From assembly GCA_030018905.1 (NCBI GenBank), contig JASEHJ010000002.1, positions 1 to 48,747 on the forward strand: a stretch of DNA of 48,747 nucleotides, given 5' to 3'. The notes beneath the pieces are model-generated. The model worked only from the letters and a program-made list of their open reading frames with translations, searched no databases and had not been told where the DNA came from. Shown piece after piece: positions 1 through 6,517 of this stretch (within the stretch, counting starts at the first letter, position 1; each line of letters starts with the position of its first letter). Both the position numbers and the translations under genes were made by a program. This DNA comes from a bacterium (lineage in GTDB: Bacteria > Sysuimicrobiota > Sysuimicrobiia > Sysuimicrobiales > Humicultoraceae).

Positions 1-383
1 ACGCCGCAGACAGCCGGGGTGGGAGGGCCGCGGCGGCCATCCGCGCGGCCCTGGAAGACCTCAAGGGGAGCCTGGCCGCGGCCCTGGACGCCGTCGCCCG
101 ATCTGAGAACGCCGGCATAGACATGACCGACGCCAAGCTTCCGCTCAACGACGCCTCGACGCAGCTCATCCTGACGCGCAACCTGGTGCACAGCCTCTCG
201 TTGCGAGAGGTGCAGTCGGCAGCGACCGAAGGGATCGGGTTCAGCCGCAGGGCCGCCGACCTGGGAGGCGCCGGGCTGGCCGAGATCGCATACCGACGGC
301 GGGGGCTGGTCCTGGCCCTGGCGGTGATCGCGGTGCTGCTGGCGGGGCTCTACCTCAAGACCAGAACCACACCAGGACCGTGA
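1..383 (+). CDS. C-terminal end of a membrane-anchored protein, probably a multiheme cytochrome c (partial)
   Basis: The reading frame is open from the left edge of the window (first full codon at base 3) to a TGA at 381-383, so the start lies outside. About 126 residues are visible. They form long Ala/Leu-rich amphipathic helices, then a basic YRRR patch, one hydrophobic membrane segment of about 18 residues (starting GLVLALAVIAV) and a short charged tail. No CxxCH motif is in the visible part. The pattern of Ala-rich helices ending in RRRG plus one transmembrane helix resembles the C-terminal end of large multiheme cytochromes c, and the next genes are cytochromes, so I infer an inner-membrane-anchored cytochrome. 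That function rests on context and remembered family resemblance, not on a haem motif. An ATG at 123 could open a shorter frame, but the upstream in-frame residues look like the same helix. Confidence 0.5.
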   Translation, partial: AADSRGGRAAAAIRAALEDLKGSLAAALDAVARSENAGIDMTDAKLPLNDASTQLILTRNLVHSLSLREVQSAATEGIGFSRRAADLGGAGLAEIAYRRRGLVLALAVIAVLLAGLYLKTRTTPGP

Positions 384-423
384 CAGGGCGCGTAGGCTCG
401 CTGGTCAGACGATTGATTCCACC

Positions 424-442
424 GTGCACGGCTACCGTGCAC
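424..442. promoter_or_regulatory. Perfect 8-bp inverted repeat upstream of the haem protein gene
   Basis: GTGCACGG (424-431), loop CTA, then CCGTGCAC (435-442) form a perfect hairpin. The 9-mer ACCGTGCAC is also directly repeated (421-429 and 434-442). The element lies between the stop of the preceding gene (383) and the Shine-Dalgarno GGAGG just before the ATG at 459. No T-run follows, so it is not a typical intrinsic terminator. It could be an operator, a leader hairpin or a processing site. Confidence 0.4.
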
Positions 443-458
443 AGACTGGAGGCTAACG

Positions 459-1844
459 ATGCAGCGGTTTCGCCGACAGACTGGTGTCTTCGTGGTGTTC
501 GTGGTGGTGATGACGCTTACCCTTGCCGGCTCGCCTCCGGGAGGGGCGCTCAGACCGGCTGATGCCCAGGCACCGCCCATGATCAAGGCCGCCGGGCTCT
601 TCGCATTTCCGGGCGACTGGTCGAAGAGCCCGGAGGCCGTCGTCACCGTGTTCTCTCCCGGCCAGATCTCGTGGCAGTTCCTCACCGGCGCTTCGCATCA
701 GGGCAGTAAGGAAGTCAACAGTGGGGTCGCCTGCCAGACGTGCCACCAGGGTCAGGAGAAGGCCCTCGGCGAGAAACTCGTCAAGGCCGGGCGTATGGAA
801 CCCAACCCGGTTACAGGCAAGCGCGGAGCCGTTGACGTGTCGGTCCGCGCCGCCTTCGACGACCAGTACCTCTACATGCGGTTCGAGTGGCGGGCGCCGA
901 GGCCTGGGGCCAGCCACCTGCTGTGGCGCTTCGACGGGACACGGTGGGTGGAGTGGGGAGGCGAGAAACCCGAAGCTACCAAGGCGAACATCCCACCCAG
1001 CTACGAGGATCGGCTCGCTCTGATGATCACCGAGCGCAATGTGCCAGCGGCTGATGGCGCGCAGACCGGGTTCAACCAGGCCGGGTGTTTCATCGCCTGT
1101 CACAACAGCATGGAGAACATGCCTGCCAATGTCGCCGGAGATCGGGTGCGGACCCACCCGTACTTCGGCGGTGTGCTTAGAGCCTCGGACATGCGCCACT
1201 ACCTTCTGATCAGCCGGACCGTTGCCGACGAGACCGGAGGGTGGGATAAGGTCAAGACGCCAATCGAACTCGACCGGCTGAGGGCCGAGGGCTCATTCCT
1301 CGACCTATGGCAGTGGCGGGCCTACAGGTCGAGCCCGGTTGGGTACGCCGGGGATGACTACATACTGGAGTACCGTCTTGCCGACGGAGGCCGCAGCCCG
1401 TTCACTACCCCGGCGCGTCCCTCGTTCATGTACGACCAAGCCCGGACAGGGTTCAGGGCAATCCCGGAAGCCCGACTTGGCGAGCTGCTGCCACAACTCC
1501 CGCTTGTAACGGACCGGAACGCTGTGCCGCTTGGCCCCGGGGTGCCGTTCACAGCCGGGGATATCCTCCCACGGAACATCCTGCGCGTGCCAGATGGCAG
1601 CAGCGCAGACATCATGGCCAACGGATCCTGGGAACGGGGCAGGTGGGTGGTCGAGCTTCGCCGCAAGCTCACCACCGGCAACCCCGAGGACAAACCGCTC
1701 GGGGCCGGCAGGGTTGTCCGGTTCGGCCTTGCGCTGTTTGACGACCACGTGGGAAACCGATACCACCAAGTCTCGTTCGTGCAGACACTCGGACTGGGAG
1801 AGAAGACCACCGCGACCGTCCGCGCGGTTCGGATCGGGCGGTAG
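459..1844 (+). CDS. Secreted ethylbenzene-dehydrogenase-related haem-binding protein
   Basis: A 461-residue protein with an N-terminal signal sequence: basic start MQRFRRQ, hydrophobic core to about residue 24, likely cleavage after an Ala-rich stretch near 36. A canonical haem c motif CQTCH lies at residues 92-96. A second motif, CFIACH (210-215), has three residues between the cysteines. The rest resembles the cytochrome c-552/DMSO-reductase-like haem-binding domain shared with the gamma subunit of ethylbenzene dehydrogenase, including repeated W/F-rich beta strands. It is probably periplasmic or extracellular and moves electrons. A GGAGG lies about 5 bases before the ATG. It stands alone on this strand between a cytochrome fragment and a convergent cytochrome operon. 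The physiological donor and acceptor cannot be read from the sequence, and I see no molybdenum catalytic subunit nearby. Confidence 0.75.
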   Translation: MQRFRRQTGVFVVFVVVMTLTLAGSPPGGALRPADAQAPPMIKAAGLFAFPGDWSKSPEAVVTVFSPGQISWQFLTGASHQGSKEVNSGVACQTCHQGQEKALGEKLVKAGRMEPNPVTGKRGAVDVSVRAAFDDQYLYMRFEWRAPRPGASHLLWRFDGTRWVEWGGEKPEATKANIPPSYEDRLALMITERNVPAADGAQTGFNQAGCFIACHNSMENMPANVAGDRVRTHPYFGGVLRASDMRHYLLISRTVADETGGWDKVKTPIELDRLRAEGSFLDLWQWRAYRSSPVGYAGDDYILEYRLADGGRSPFTTPARPSFMYDQARTGFRAIPEARLGELLPQLPLVTDRNAVPLGPGVPFTAGDILPRNILRVPDGSSADIMANGSWERGRWVVELRRKLTTGNPEDKPLGAGRVVRFGLALFDDHVGNRYHQVSFVQTLGLGEKTTATVRAVRIGR

Positions 1845-1878
1845 TACACTCCCGTCGTCCTTCGCGTGCGCCATGACG

Positions 1879-1908
1879 GAGAGGCCGGGGGCTAACCCCC
1901 GGCCTCTC
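1879..1908. terminator. GC-rich hairpin between convergent genes
   Basis: A perfect 13-bp inverted repeat, GAGAGGCCGGGGG (1879-1891), loop CTAA, CCCCCGGCCTCTC (1896-1908). It lies between the stop of the plus-strand haem protein (1844) and the stop of the minus-strand pentahaem cytochrome (1946), where a bidirectional terminator is expected. Neither side has a T-tract, so termination may need a factor, or the hairpin may only protect 3' ends. Confidence 0.7.
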
Positions 1909-1945
1909 GCCTATCTCCCGGCAGTCTCGCCGCCAGGGAGTGAGC

Positions 1946-3079
1946 CTACCTCAACGCGTCCAGTGAGTTCAGCACCACCTGCCGCACGAATCGCGGGTTG
2001 TGGACGCCCCAACTGCCGTCGCCCTCGACCAGCCAGAAGTTCCAGCCGGCCCTGACGATCGGGTCGCTGGTGGCGAACGTCGGCCGGCCCGCGGCATCCC
2101 GCAGCTCCCCAATCTGCGTTTGGATCTTGCGCCCACCGGTGATTGTGAACTCGACGCCCTGCTGACCGGCGACCTCGACCAGGACCAGCGACGTGATGGC
2201 AGCCGGATCCAAGGTTACGGTCTCGATGAAGGCGTAGACCTTCGCATCCCATGCTCGGAAGCTCCGGATGCGATCCTTGCTGGCCATGATCTTGGCCTCA
2301 AGCGCTTCCTCGAGCTCGTGGATGAGCGTCTTCGTCGGGTTCTGTACCCTGGCAGCATTCATCTCGGGACCGTGGCAGCGCGAGCAGACAGTCACCTCGG
2401 CCTTGAACGTGTGCGGCGCCTTGCTCATCTGGAAGTGGCAGGCGACGCACGAATCGCCGATGAACGAGGCGTGCGGCGAGACGAAGCTGTTGCCGTAGTC
2501 CACGAAGAAGACGTTCTTGCCCATTATGACGTCGGCTTGGGATGCGGTGTGCGGGGCGGTGTACCGCCGTGGGTCCTCCTGGTTCCAGACGATGGCGCCG
2601 TTGCGCGAGTTGTGGCAGAGCATGCACTGCGCGCCCTTGCCCACGCCGATCGCCCGGAACCCGGCCGGAAGCAGCGGCGTGGCGCCCGCCTGGCGCAACG
2701 TGAAGTCAGACTGGTGGCACGTCGTGCAGGTCTGCGGCCTGACGGAGAACCGGCTCAGGCCGAGGCCGACCAGGAACTGGATGTCTGCGGGCGATCCGTC
2801 GGGCTTGGTGATCAGCCCCGGGTTGCCCTTCTGCATCTGGGGAAGCCAAGCCAGAAACCCTTGCTCGGAGTGGCAACGGCCGCAGTGGGCCGCGGTCAGC
2901 CCCCGCCGGCCGTCGGCCGTGGCCTCGAGCGTTGGGCGCAGGCGGTTGGAATGCTTCGACTTCGCCCACTGCGCCCGCTGGTCTGCCTGGGCGCGTACCG
3001 TCGCCACGCCGGTCCCGAACAGGACCACTATGGCCAGCGCGACGGCCCAAAACGAACTTAGCTTCACTCTGTGCGACAT
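1946..3079 (-). CDS. Secreted pentahaem cytochrome c
   Basis: From the ATG at 3079 the product has 377 residues. It begins with a signal peptide (MSHRVKLSSFWAVALAIVVL) and has five CxxCH motifs: CGRCH, CTTCH, CMLCH, CVACH and CSRCH. Extra histidines such as those in PHTASQ, PHASF and APHTF could be distal axial ligands. The C-terminal 150 residues lack haem motifs and look like a beta-rich domain. A GTG four codons upstream (3091) is possible, but GGGGGTGA sits at a proper distance only from the ATG. It is the last gene of the minus-strand cytochrome run and is followed by the hairpin at 1879-1908. The likely role is extracytoplasmic electron transfer; the partner is unknown. Confidence 0.75.
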   Translation of the reverse strand: MSHRVKLSSFWAVALAIVVLFGTGVATVRAQADQRAQWAKSKHSNRLRPTLEATADGRRGLTAAHCGRCHSEQGFLAWLPQMQKGNPGLITKPDGSPADIQFLVGLGLSRFSVRPQTCTTCHQSDFTLRQAGATPLLPAGFRAIGVGKGAQCMLCHNSRNGAIVWNQEDPRRYTAPHTASQADVIMGKNVFFVDYGNSFVSPHASFIGDSCVACHFQMSKAPHTFKAEVTVCSRCHGPEMNAARVQNPTKTLIHELEEALEAKIMASKDRIRSFRAWDAKVYAFIETVTLDPAAITSLVLVEVAGQQGVEFTITGGRKIQTQIGELRDAAGRPTFATSDPIVRAGWNFWLVEGDGSWGVHNPRFVRQVVLNSLDALR

Positions 3080-3140
3080 GAGACAATTCACCCCCGTCTT
3101 GGCCCAGCTTTCCGCAGCAGGTGCTAGGTGGGTTCCGGTT

Positions 3141-3503
3141 TTACCTCCTTGGCTTCGATTTCGGATCCCCGGGAAGAGCCCCGGCCTTCAGCTCGTCGAG
3201 GTTGCTGAACCCGTCCTTGTCGGAGTCGAGCTTCTCGATGGCGCGGAAGGCCTTCTCGTCAACCGGCTTGCCGGCCGCAGTCTTCTGCAAATCCTTACCA
3301 TACGGGTTCAGGTCGGTCTTGGTCGGCGGCATCTTGCTGTGGCAAGCCAGGCAGTTGGCCTTGGCCAGGTCGGTGCCCTCCTTGGGGGCATAGAACTGCT
3401 TGAGCAACGCAAGGTCCGCCGGCTTGGCCGCCGCCCAGGTTGCTACGGCGGCGATGCAGAGTACCGTCAGGCCGATCAGGATCGTCCATCGCGGGGCTCG
3501 CAT
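3141..3503 (-). CDS. Small secreted monohaem cytochrome with an EF-hand-like loop (copy 1)
   Basis: A 120-residue protein. Residues 1-25 are a signal peptide (MRAPRWTILIGLTVL...). There is one haem c motif, CLACH (51-55), inside the block KANCLACHSKMPPTKTDL. Near the C-terminus DSDKDGFSNLDE matches a calcium-binding EF-hand or thrombospondin type 3 loop. The start is well supported: AAGGAGGAA lies 8 bases before the ATG at 3503, and longer in-frame extensions have no signal sequence. It is a clear paralogue of the gene at 5142-5504; both share the block YAPKEGTDLAKA and the tail PGDPKSKP. It probably acts as a small periplasmic electron carrier for the larger cytochromes encoded beside it. 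Confidence 0.75.
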   Translation of the reverse strand: MRAPRWTILIGLTVLCIAAVATWAAAKPADLALLKQFYAPKEGTDLAKANCLACHSKMPPTKTDLNPYGKDLQKTAAGKPVDEKAFRAIEKLDSDKDGFSNLDELKAGALPGDPKSKPRR

Positions 3504-3532
3504 TTGCACTCTTCCTCCTTCATGGTCACGGG

Positions 3533-3904
3533 CTACTTCGGCGACAGGCCGATCACGGTGACGAGCCCGGTCTTCCGGTCCACGGAGTGGCACGAGGTGC
3601 AGGTACCCTTGTACGTTGTGGTGAACGCGGCCGCGGCCAGGTGCCGCCGGTGCAGAACAGGCCCCAGGGGGTCGGAGCGCCCTTGGGGCTTGTGGCAGGC
3701 AAGGCACATCGCTACCGCGGGCGCGGGCAGCTGCGGATGGTTCTTTACCGTCTTGAGCGAGGCGTCCAGCGTACGGGCCTTGCCGGGCGCGTGGCACGCG
3801 CCGCAGCCGGTTGCTCCGGCTGGGGCCCCTGCGGATTCCAGGGGCGGGGGAACCAGCGCAAAGGCCAGGGCCATAGCGAACAGCGCCGGTAGACGGATAG
3901 GCAT
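3533..3904 (-). CDS. Secreted trihaem cytochrome c (c7/c3-like)
   Basis: A 123-residue protein with a signal peptide (MPIRLPALFAMALAFALVPP) and three haem motifs, CGACH, CLACH and CTSCH. Free histidines (for example NHPQLP and RRHLAAA) are candidate sixth ligands, as in cytochromes c7 and c3. An ATG two codons upstream (3910) touches the Shine-Dalgarno AGGAGG, whereas the ATG at 3904 has a 6-base spacing, so the latter is preferred. It is the third gene of the minus-strand cytochrome operon and lies just downstream of a hairpin at 3956-3981. The product is probably a soluble periplasmic electron shuttle. Confidence 0.7.
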   Translation of the reverse strand: MPIRLPALFAMALAFALVPPPLESAGAPAGATGCGACHAPGKARTLDASLKTVKNHPQLPAPAVAMCLACHKPQGRSDPLGPVLHRRHLAAAAFTTTYKGTCTSCHSVDRKTGLVTVIGLSPK

Positions 3905-3955
3905 GACCATCCTCCTGCGCGTGGCATCGTTGGCGGCTGGTATTCTCCAAACACA

Positions 3956-3981
3956 GGGGCCCGTCCTGCTGGACAGGCCCC
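3956..3981 (-). terminator. Intercistronic hairpin in the cytochrome operon
   Basis: GGGGCC (3956-3961) pairs with GGCCCC (3976-3981) and GTCC (3963-3966) with GGAC (3971-3974), with a single C/A mismatch and loop TGCT. In the minus-strand transcript it falls 22 bases after the octahaem gene stops, and TGTGTTTGG follows the stem, a weak U-rich tail. It may be a partial terminator or an mRNA-stabilising element that sets relative levels of the flanking cytochromes. Confidence 0.45.
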
Positions 3982-4002
3982 CGGGAATCTCGCGGTGGCT
4001 GT

Positions 4003-5121
4003 CTACTTGCCCAGACGGTGGATGCCCCTGGCGACGCCTGCCGCCCAGGCTTGGTTGCGGTCGGCGTGGCAGCGTAGGCAGGCGAAGTCCAGCGTGTTCG
4101 AGCCCGCCCGGACGAAGCGGCCGTCGTCGGTGAACATCCGGGCCGCTGGGTCCAGGTTGATCTTGAAGAGGTGGGAGGGGTCGTCGGCCTCGTACTTGCT
4201 GCGGACGACGGCGTTCCGGCCGGTATTCGGCATGTGGCAGCTTGTGCACGTTAGCGCTGCGCGCTGGTGACGGCTCCCCCGGAACGCGGCGGTTGCGGCG
4301 GTGTGGCATGTCTCACAGGTACCCGTGGTCTTCACCTCGCGGGCCCGTCGGTGCGGATCGTGGCAGGTAACGCAACCCAGCGCCTTGTGGGAGCCGGCCA
4401 GGAACTCCTGGTACTGTTCGCGATGCTCCACGAAGCCCGCAGCGGCCGGGATCACGCCCATGTCGGTGCCGCGGCGGTGGCAGGTTCCGCACAGGGCCGC
4501 GCTGCGGTCGGTCTGGATGTTGGCCTTGCTCGGGGCCTTCGCATGGACCTGGCCTCGCCCATGGCAGGCCTCGCACTGGATCCCATCCAGCGCCCAGGTG
4601 CCGACGAAGCCGGGCTTGCGGAACTGGTTCCCGATCGGGCTGTATCCCGTGGTGTGGCACTCGCCGCAGTCGTAGCGCATCTTCTGGCCGGCGTTGTAGT
4701 TCACCCAGGCCTGGGTCTCGAGGTTGAACTGGTTGCGGCCGCTGATCTTGCCGTCCGGGCTGCCCGTGATGATGTAGCCTTCCTGGTCCACGTAGCGGAC
4801 CTTCCAGCGGAAGCCGCCGATCACGTAGCGGATCTGGTCCCACGAGGAATAGTCGGGCTTGGGGATGCCCGCGGCCCGCGCCTCGGCTGCCGGCCGCAGC
4901 TTGACTGGGTGGCCGGTGGTGCGGGACGTGTCGTAGATCTTCTGGTGACACCCGGCGCAGGTCTCGGAGCCGACGTACCCCGCGCCGAAGTAGCCCGGGA
5001 CGCGCTGGGCCTCCGCAGGGGCCGGCGGTTTCCCCACGAGCAGCAGGCCCAGGAACAGCACCCCGGCGACCAGGGCCACCAAGATCGATGTGCGACCACA
5101 TGCGGAGTACACATGTTTCAT
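4003..5121 (-). CDS. Secreted octahaem cytochrome c (cytochrome c554-like)
   Basis: A 372-residue protein starting at the ATG at 5121, with AGGGGG about 9 bases upstream. The N-terminal hydrophobic stretch (residues 11-30) is a signal peptide or signal anchor. Eight CxxCH motifs are present: CAGCH (55), CGECH, CEACH, CGTCH, CVTCH, CETCH, CTSCH and CLRCH (near the C-terminus). The N-terminal block YVGSETCAGCH and the later GSHKALGCVTCHDPH are typical of the cytochrome c554/multihaem reductase superfamily. There is no CxxCK active-site motif of nitrite reductase, so I call it an electron carrier rather than an enzyme. A longer open frame extends upstream to 5679, but that extension overlaps the neighbouring gene in another frame and lacks signal-peptide character. 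Confidence 0.75.
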   Translation of the reverse strand: MKHVYSACGRTSILVALVAGVLFLGLLLVGKPPAPAEAQRVPGYFGAGYVGSETCAGCHQKIYDTSRTTGHPVKLRPAAEARAAGIPKPDYSSWDQIRYVIGGFRWKVRYVDQEGYIITGSPDGKISGRNQFNLETQAWVNYNAGQKMRYDCGECHTTGYSPIGNQFRKPGFVGTWALDGIQCEACHGRGQVHAKAPSKANIQTDRSAALCGTCHRRGTDMGVIPAAAGFVEHREQYQEFLAGSHKALGCVTCHDPHRRAREVKTTGTCETCHTAATAAFRGSRHQRAALTCTSCHMPNTGRNAVVRSKYEADDPSHLFKINLDPAARMFTDDGRFVRAGSNTLDFACLRCHADRNQAWAAGVARGIHRLGK

Positions 5122-5141
5122 GACCGACCCCCTGCGAGCCG

Positions 5142-5504
5142 CTATTTGGGCTTGGACTTCGGGTCCCCCGGGTGCGTGCCTGCCTTGATCTCGACGATAT
5201 TGCTGGCCCCATCCTTGTCCGAGTCCAGCTTCTCTATAGCGAGCAGGATCTTGGCGTCCACGGCCTTCCCTGCCGCGGCCTTGGCCAGGTCCGCCCCGTA
5301 TGGGTTGAGGTCGGTCTTGGTCGCCGGCATCTTGGAGTGGCAGACCAGGCACGGCAGGGCCTTGGCCAGGTCGGTGCCCTCCTTGGGGGCGTAGGTCTGC
5401 TTGAACAGAACCATGTCGGGTGCCTTGGCACTTGCCCAGACGGAGACACCCACGACCAGCATTGCCGCTACGCCGATCCAGATCACTCCTCTTCTCGCCC
5501 GCAC
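5142..5504 (-). CDS. Small secreted monohaem cytochrome with an EF-hand-like loop (copy 2)
   Basis: A 120-residue paralogue of the gene at 3141-3503. The GTG at 5504 gives MRARRGVIWIG, which aligns with MRAPRWTILIG of copy 1, and a G-run lies just upstream; a TTG at 5519 is a less likely start. It has a signal peptide, one haem motif CLVCH, the conserved block HSKMPATKTDLNPYG, and the EF-hand-like loop DSDKDGASNIVE. It is the first gene of the minus-strand cytochrome operon, transcribed divergently from cooC. The two copies enclose the octa- and trihaem genes, which suggests duplication within the operon. Confidence 0.75.
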   Translation of the reverse strand: MRARRGVIWIGVAAMLVVGVSVWASAKAPDMVLFKQTYAPKEGTDLAKALPCLVCHSKMPATKTDLNPYGADLAKAAAGKAVDAKILLAIEKLDSDKDGASNIVEIKAGTHPGDPKSKPK

Positions 5505-5728
5505 TAGAACCCCCCCCAATCAGGTATCCGATATGCCAATGGCAACCGGACTTGCTCAGAAGGATATGAGGCGGGAAGCCTGGGTGCAATACGGTCTTCC
5601 CCCGATATGCGGAACCGGGAGGCGTGCCGCTTAAGGCTTGCCCGGGGCTTGGCGCCCGGCTGCCGCCGCAAGAATCCACTCCACACCCGATGCCTCATCG
5701 GTGGAGGGTAGGGATAATTCAGGAGAAG
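5505..5728. promoter_or_regulatory. Divergent intergenic control region between the cytochrome operon and cooC
   Basis: This 224-base gap is the longest gene-free stretch in the window and must hold promoters for both directions. A dyad TGCCA-A-TGGCA lies at 5534-5544, about 30 bases upstream of the minus-strand start. A hairpin lies just before cooC: CTCCAC (5679-5684) with GTGGAG (5701-5706), enclosing CGATG (5688-5692) with CATCG (5696-5700) around loop CCT. A GGATAAT at 5712 could be part of a -10 element, but I see no convincing -35. Such dyads fit transcription-factor binding; no regulator can be named. Confidence 0.45.
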
Positions 5729-6517
5729 ATGGCGCCTACTGCACCCATGAAGCTTGCTATCTCGGGGAAGGGGGGGGTCGGCAAGACGACCCTGACAGCC
5801 CTCCTTGCCACATCCATGGTGGAACGTGGGTACCGCGTGACCGCCATTGACGCCGACCCTAATCCCACCCTGGCGGCAGCCCTGGGGTTTCCCTCCCAGC
5901 CGATCACGCCCCTGCTGGAGTTGCGGGAGGAGATCGAGCAGCGGGTCGGTGGCACCGGTGGTCTTGTACGGTTGAACCCGCGGGTGGACGATCTTGTGGA
6001 TAGAGTCGCTGTGGTTCACCGCGGCATCCGGCTTGTAGTGGCAGGGGCCATCACCCGCGGCGGCGCCGGGTGCGCCTGCCCCCAGAGCGTGTTGCTGCGC
6101 CGCGTGATCGAGTTCCTGGCCCTGGAGCGCGACCAGGCACTCCTTGTTGATCTGGAAGCCGGCCTGGAGCACCTGGGCCGGCGTAGCGCGCACGCGGCCG
6201 ATGCCCTGCTGGTCGTGGTGGACCCCAGCCGAGCGAGTCTGGAGACCGCGGTTCGCATCAAGCGCCTGGCAGCGGAGATCGGGATGGCACAAGTGCTGGG
6301 CGTGGCCAACCGGGTCCGGGGTTCCGCCGATGAGGCCTACCTAGCCGCCCACCTGGACGGCCTCGAACTGATCGGGGCGATTCCTTACAGCGAAGCTCTT
6401 GTTGAAGCTGAACGTGCGGGTGGGCAGGCGGCAGAAGTTGATGCCGCCGCGTCCGGAGCAGTGGCCCGGCTGATAGATGCACTGGAAGCCAGATTTCAGG
6501 GGAGGATCAGCGAATGA
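5729..6517 (+). CDS. cooC: CooC-type nickel-insertion ATPase for CODH
   Basis: A 262-residue MinD/NifH-type P-loop ATPase. The deviant Walker A SGKGGVGKTT is near residue 12, the switch-like ADPNPT near 36, and the CxC motif (GCACPQ) typical of CooC proteins, which binds nickel or zinc at the dimer interface, follows mid-protein. CooC helps load nickel into the C-cluster of carbon monoxide dehydrogenase in the cytoplasm. AGGAGA directly precedes the ATG at 5729; an in-frame ATG six codons on (MKLAIS) is an alternative start. The stop overlaps the next start (ATGA at 6514-6517), so it is translationally coupled to cooS. It is the first gene of the 42-kb plus-strand array. A second CxC ATPase follows at 13993. 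Confidence 0.9.
   Translation: MAPTAPMKLAISGKGGVGKTTLTALLATSMVERGYRVTAIDADPNPTLAAALGFPSQPITPLLELREEIEQRVGGTGGLVRLNPRVDDLVDRVAVVHRGIRLVVAGAITRGGAGCACPQSVLLRRVIEFLALERDQALLVDLEAGLEHLGRRSAHAADALLVVVDPSRASLETAVRIKRLAAEIGMAQVLGVANRVRGSADEAYLAAHLDGLELIGAIPYSEALVEAERAGGQAAEVDAAASGAVARLIDALEARFQGRISE

Noticed and set aside
1879-1908. Classical Rho-independent terminator
   Set aside because: The stem is perfect but no T-tract follows on either strand, so it is listed only as a probable terminator-type hairpin between convergent genes.
2000-5400. Long plus-strand frames opposite the cytochrome genes (for example 2000-3061, 2517-4133, 4267-5394)
   Set aside because: They lie antisense to genes with clear CxxCH motifs and signal peptides, have Arg/Ala/Pro-rich low-complexity translations, and arise from the high GC content.
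4003-5679. A 558-residue cytochrome from the longest frame
   Set aside because: The extra N-terminal part overlaps the monohaem gene in a different frame and has no signal peptide; the start at 5121 has both a signal peptide and a Shine-Dalgarno.
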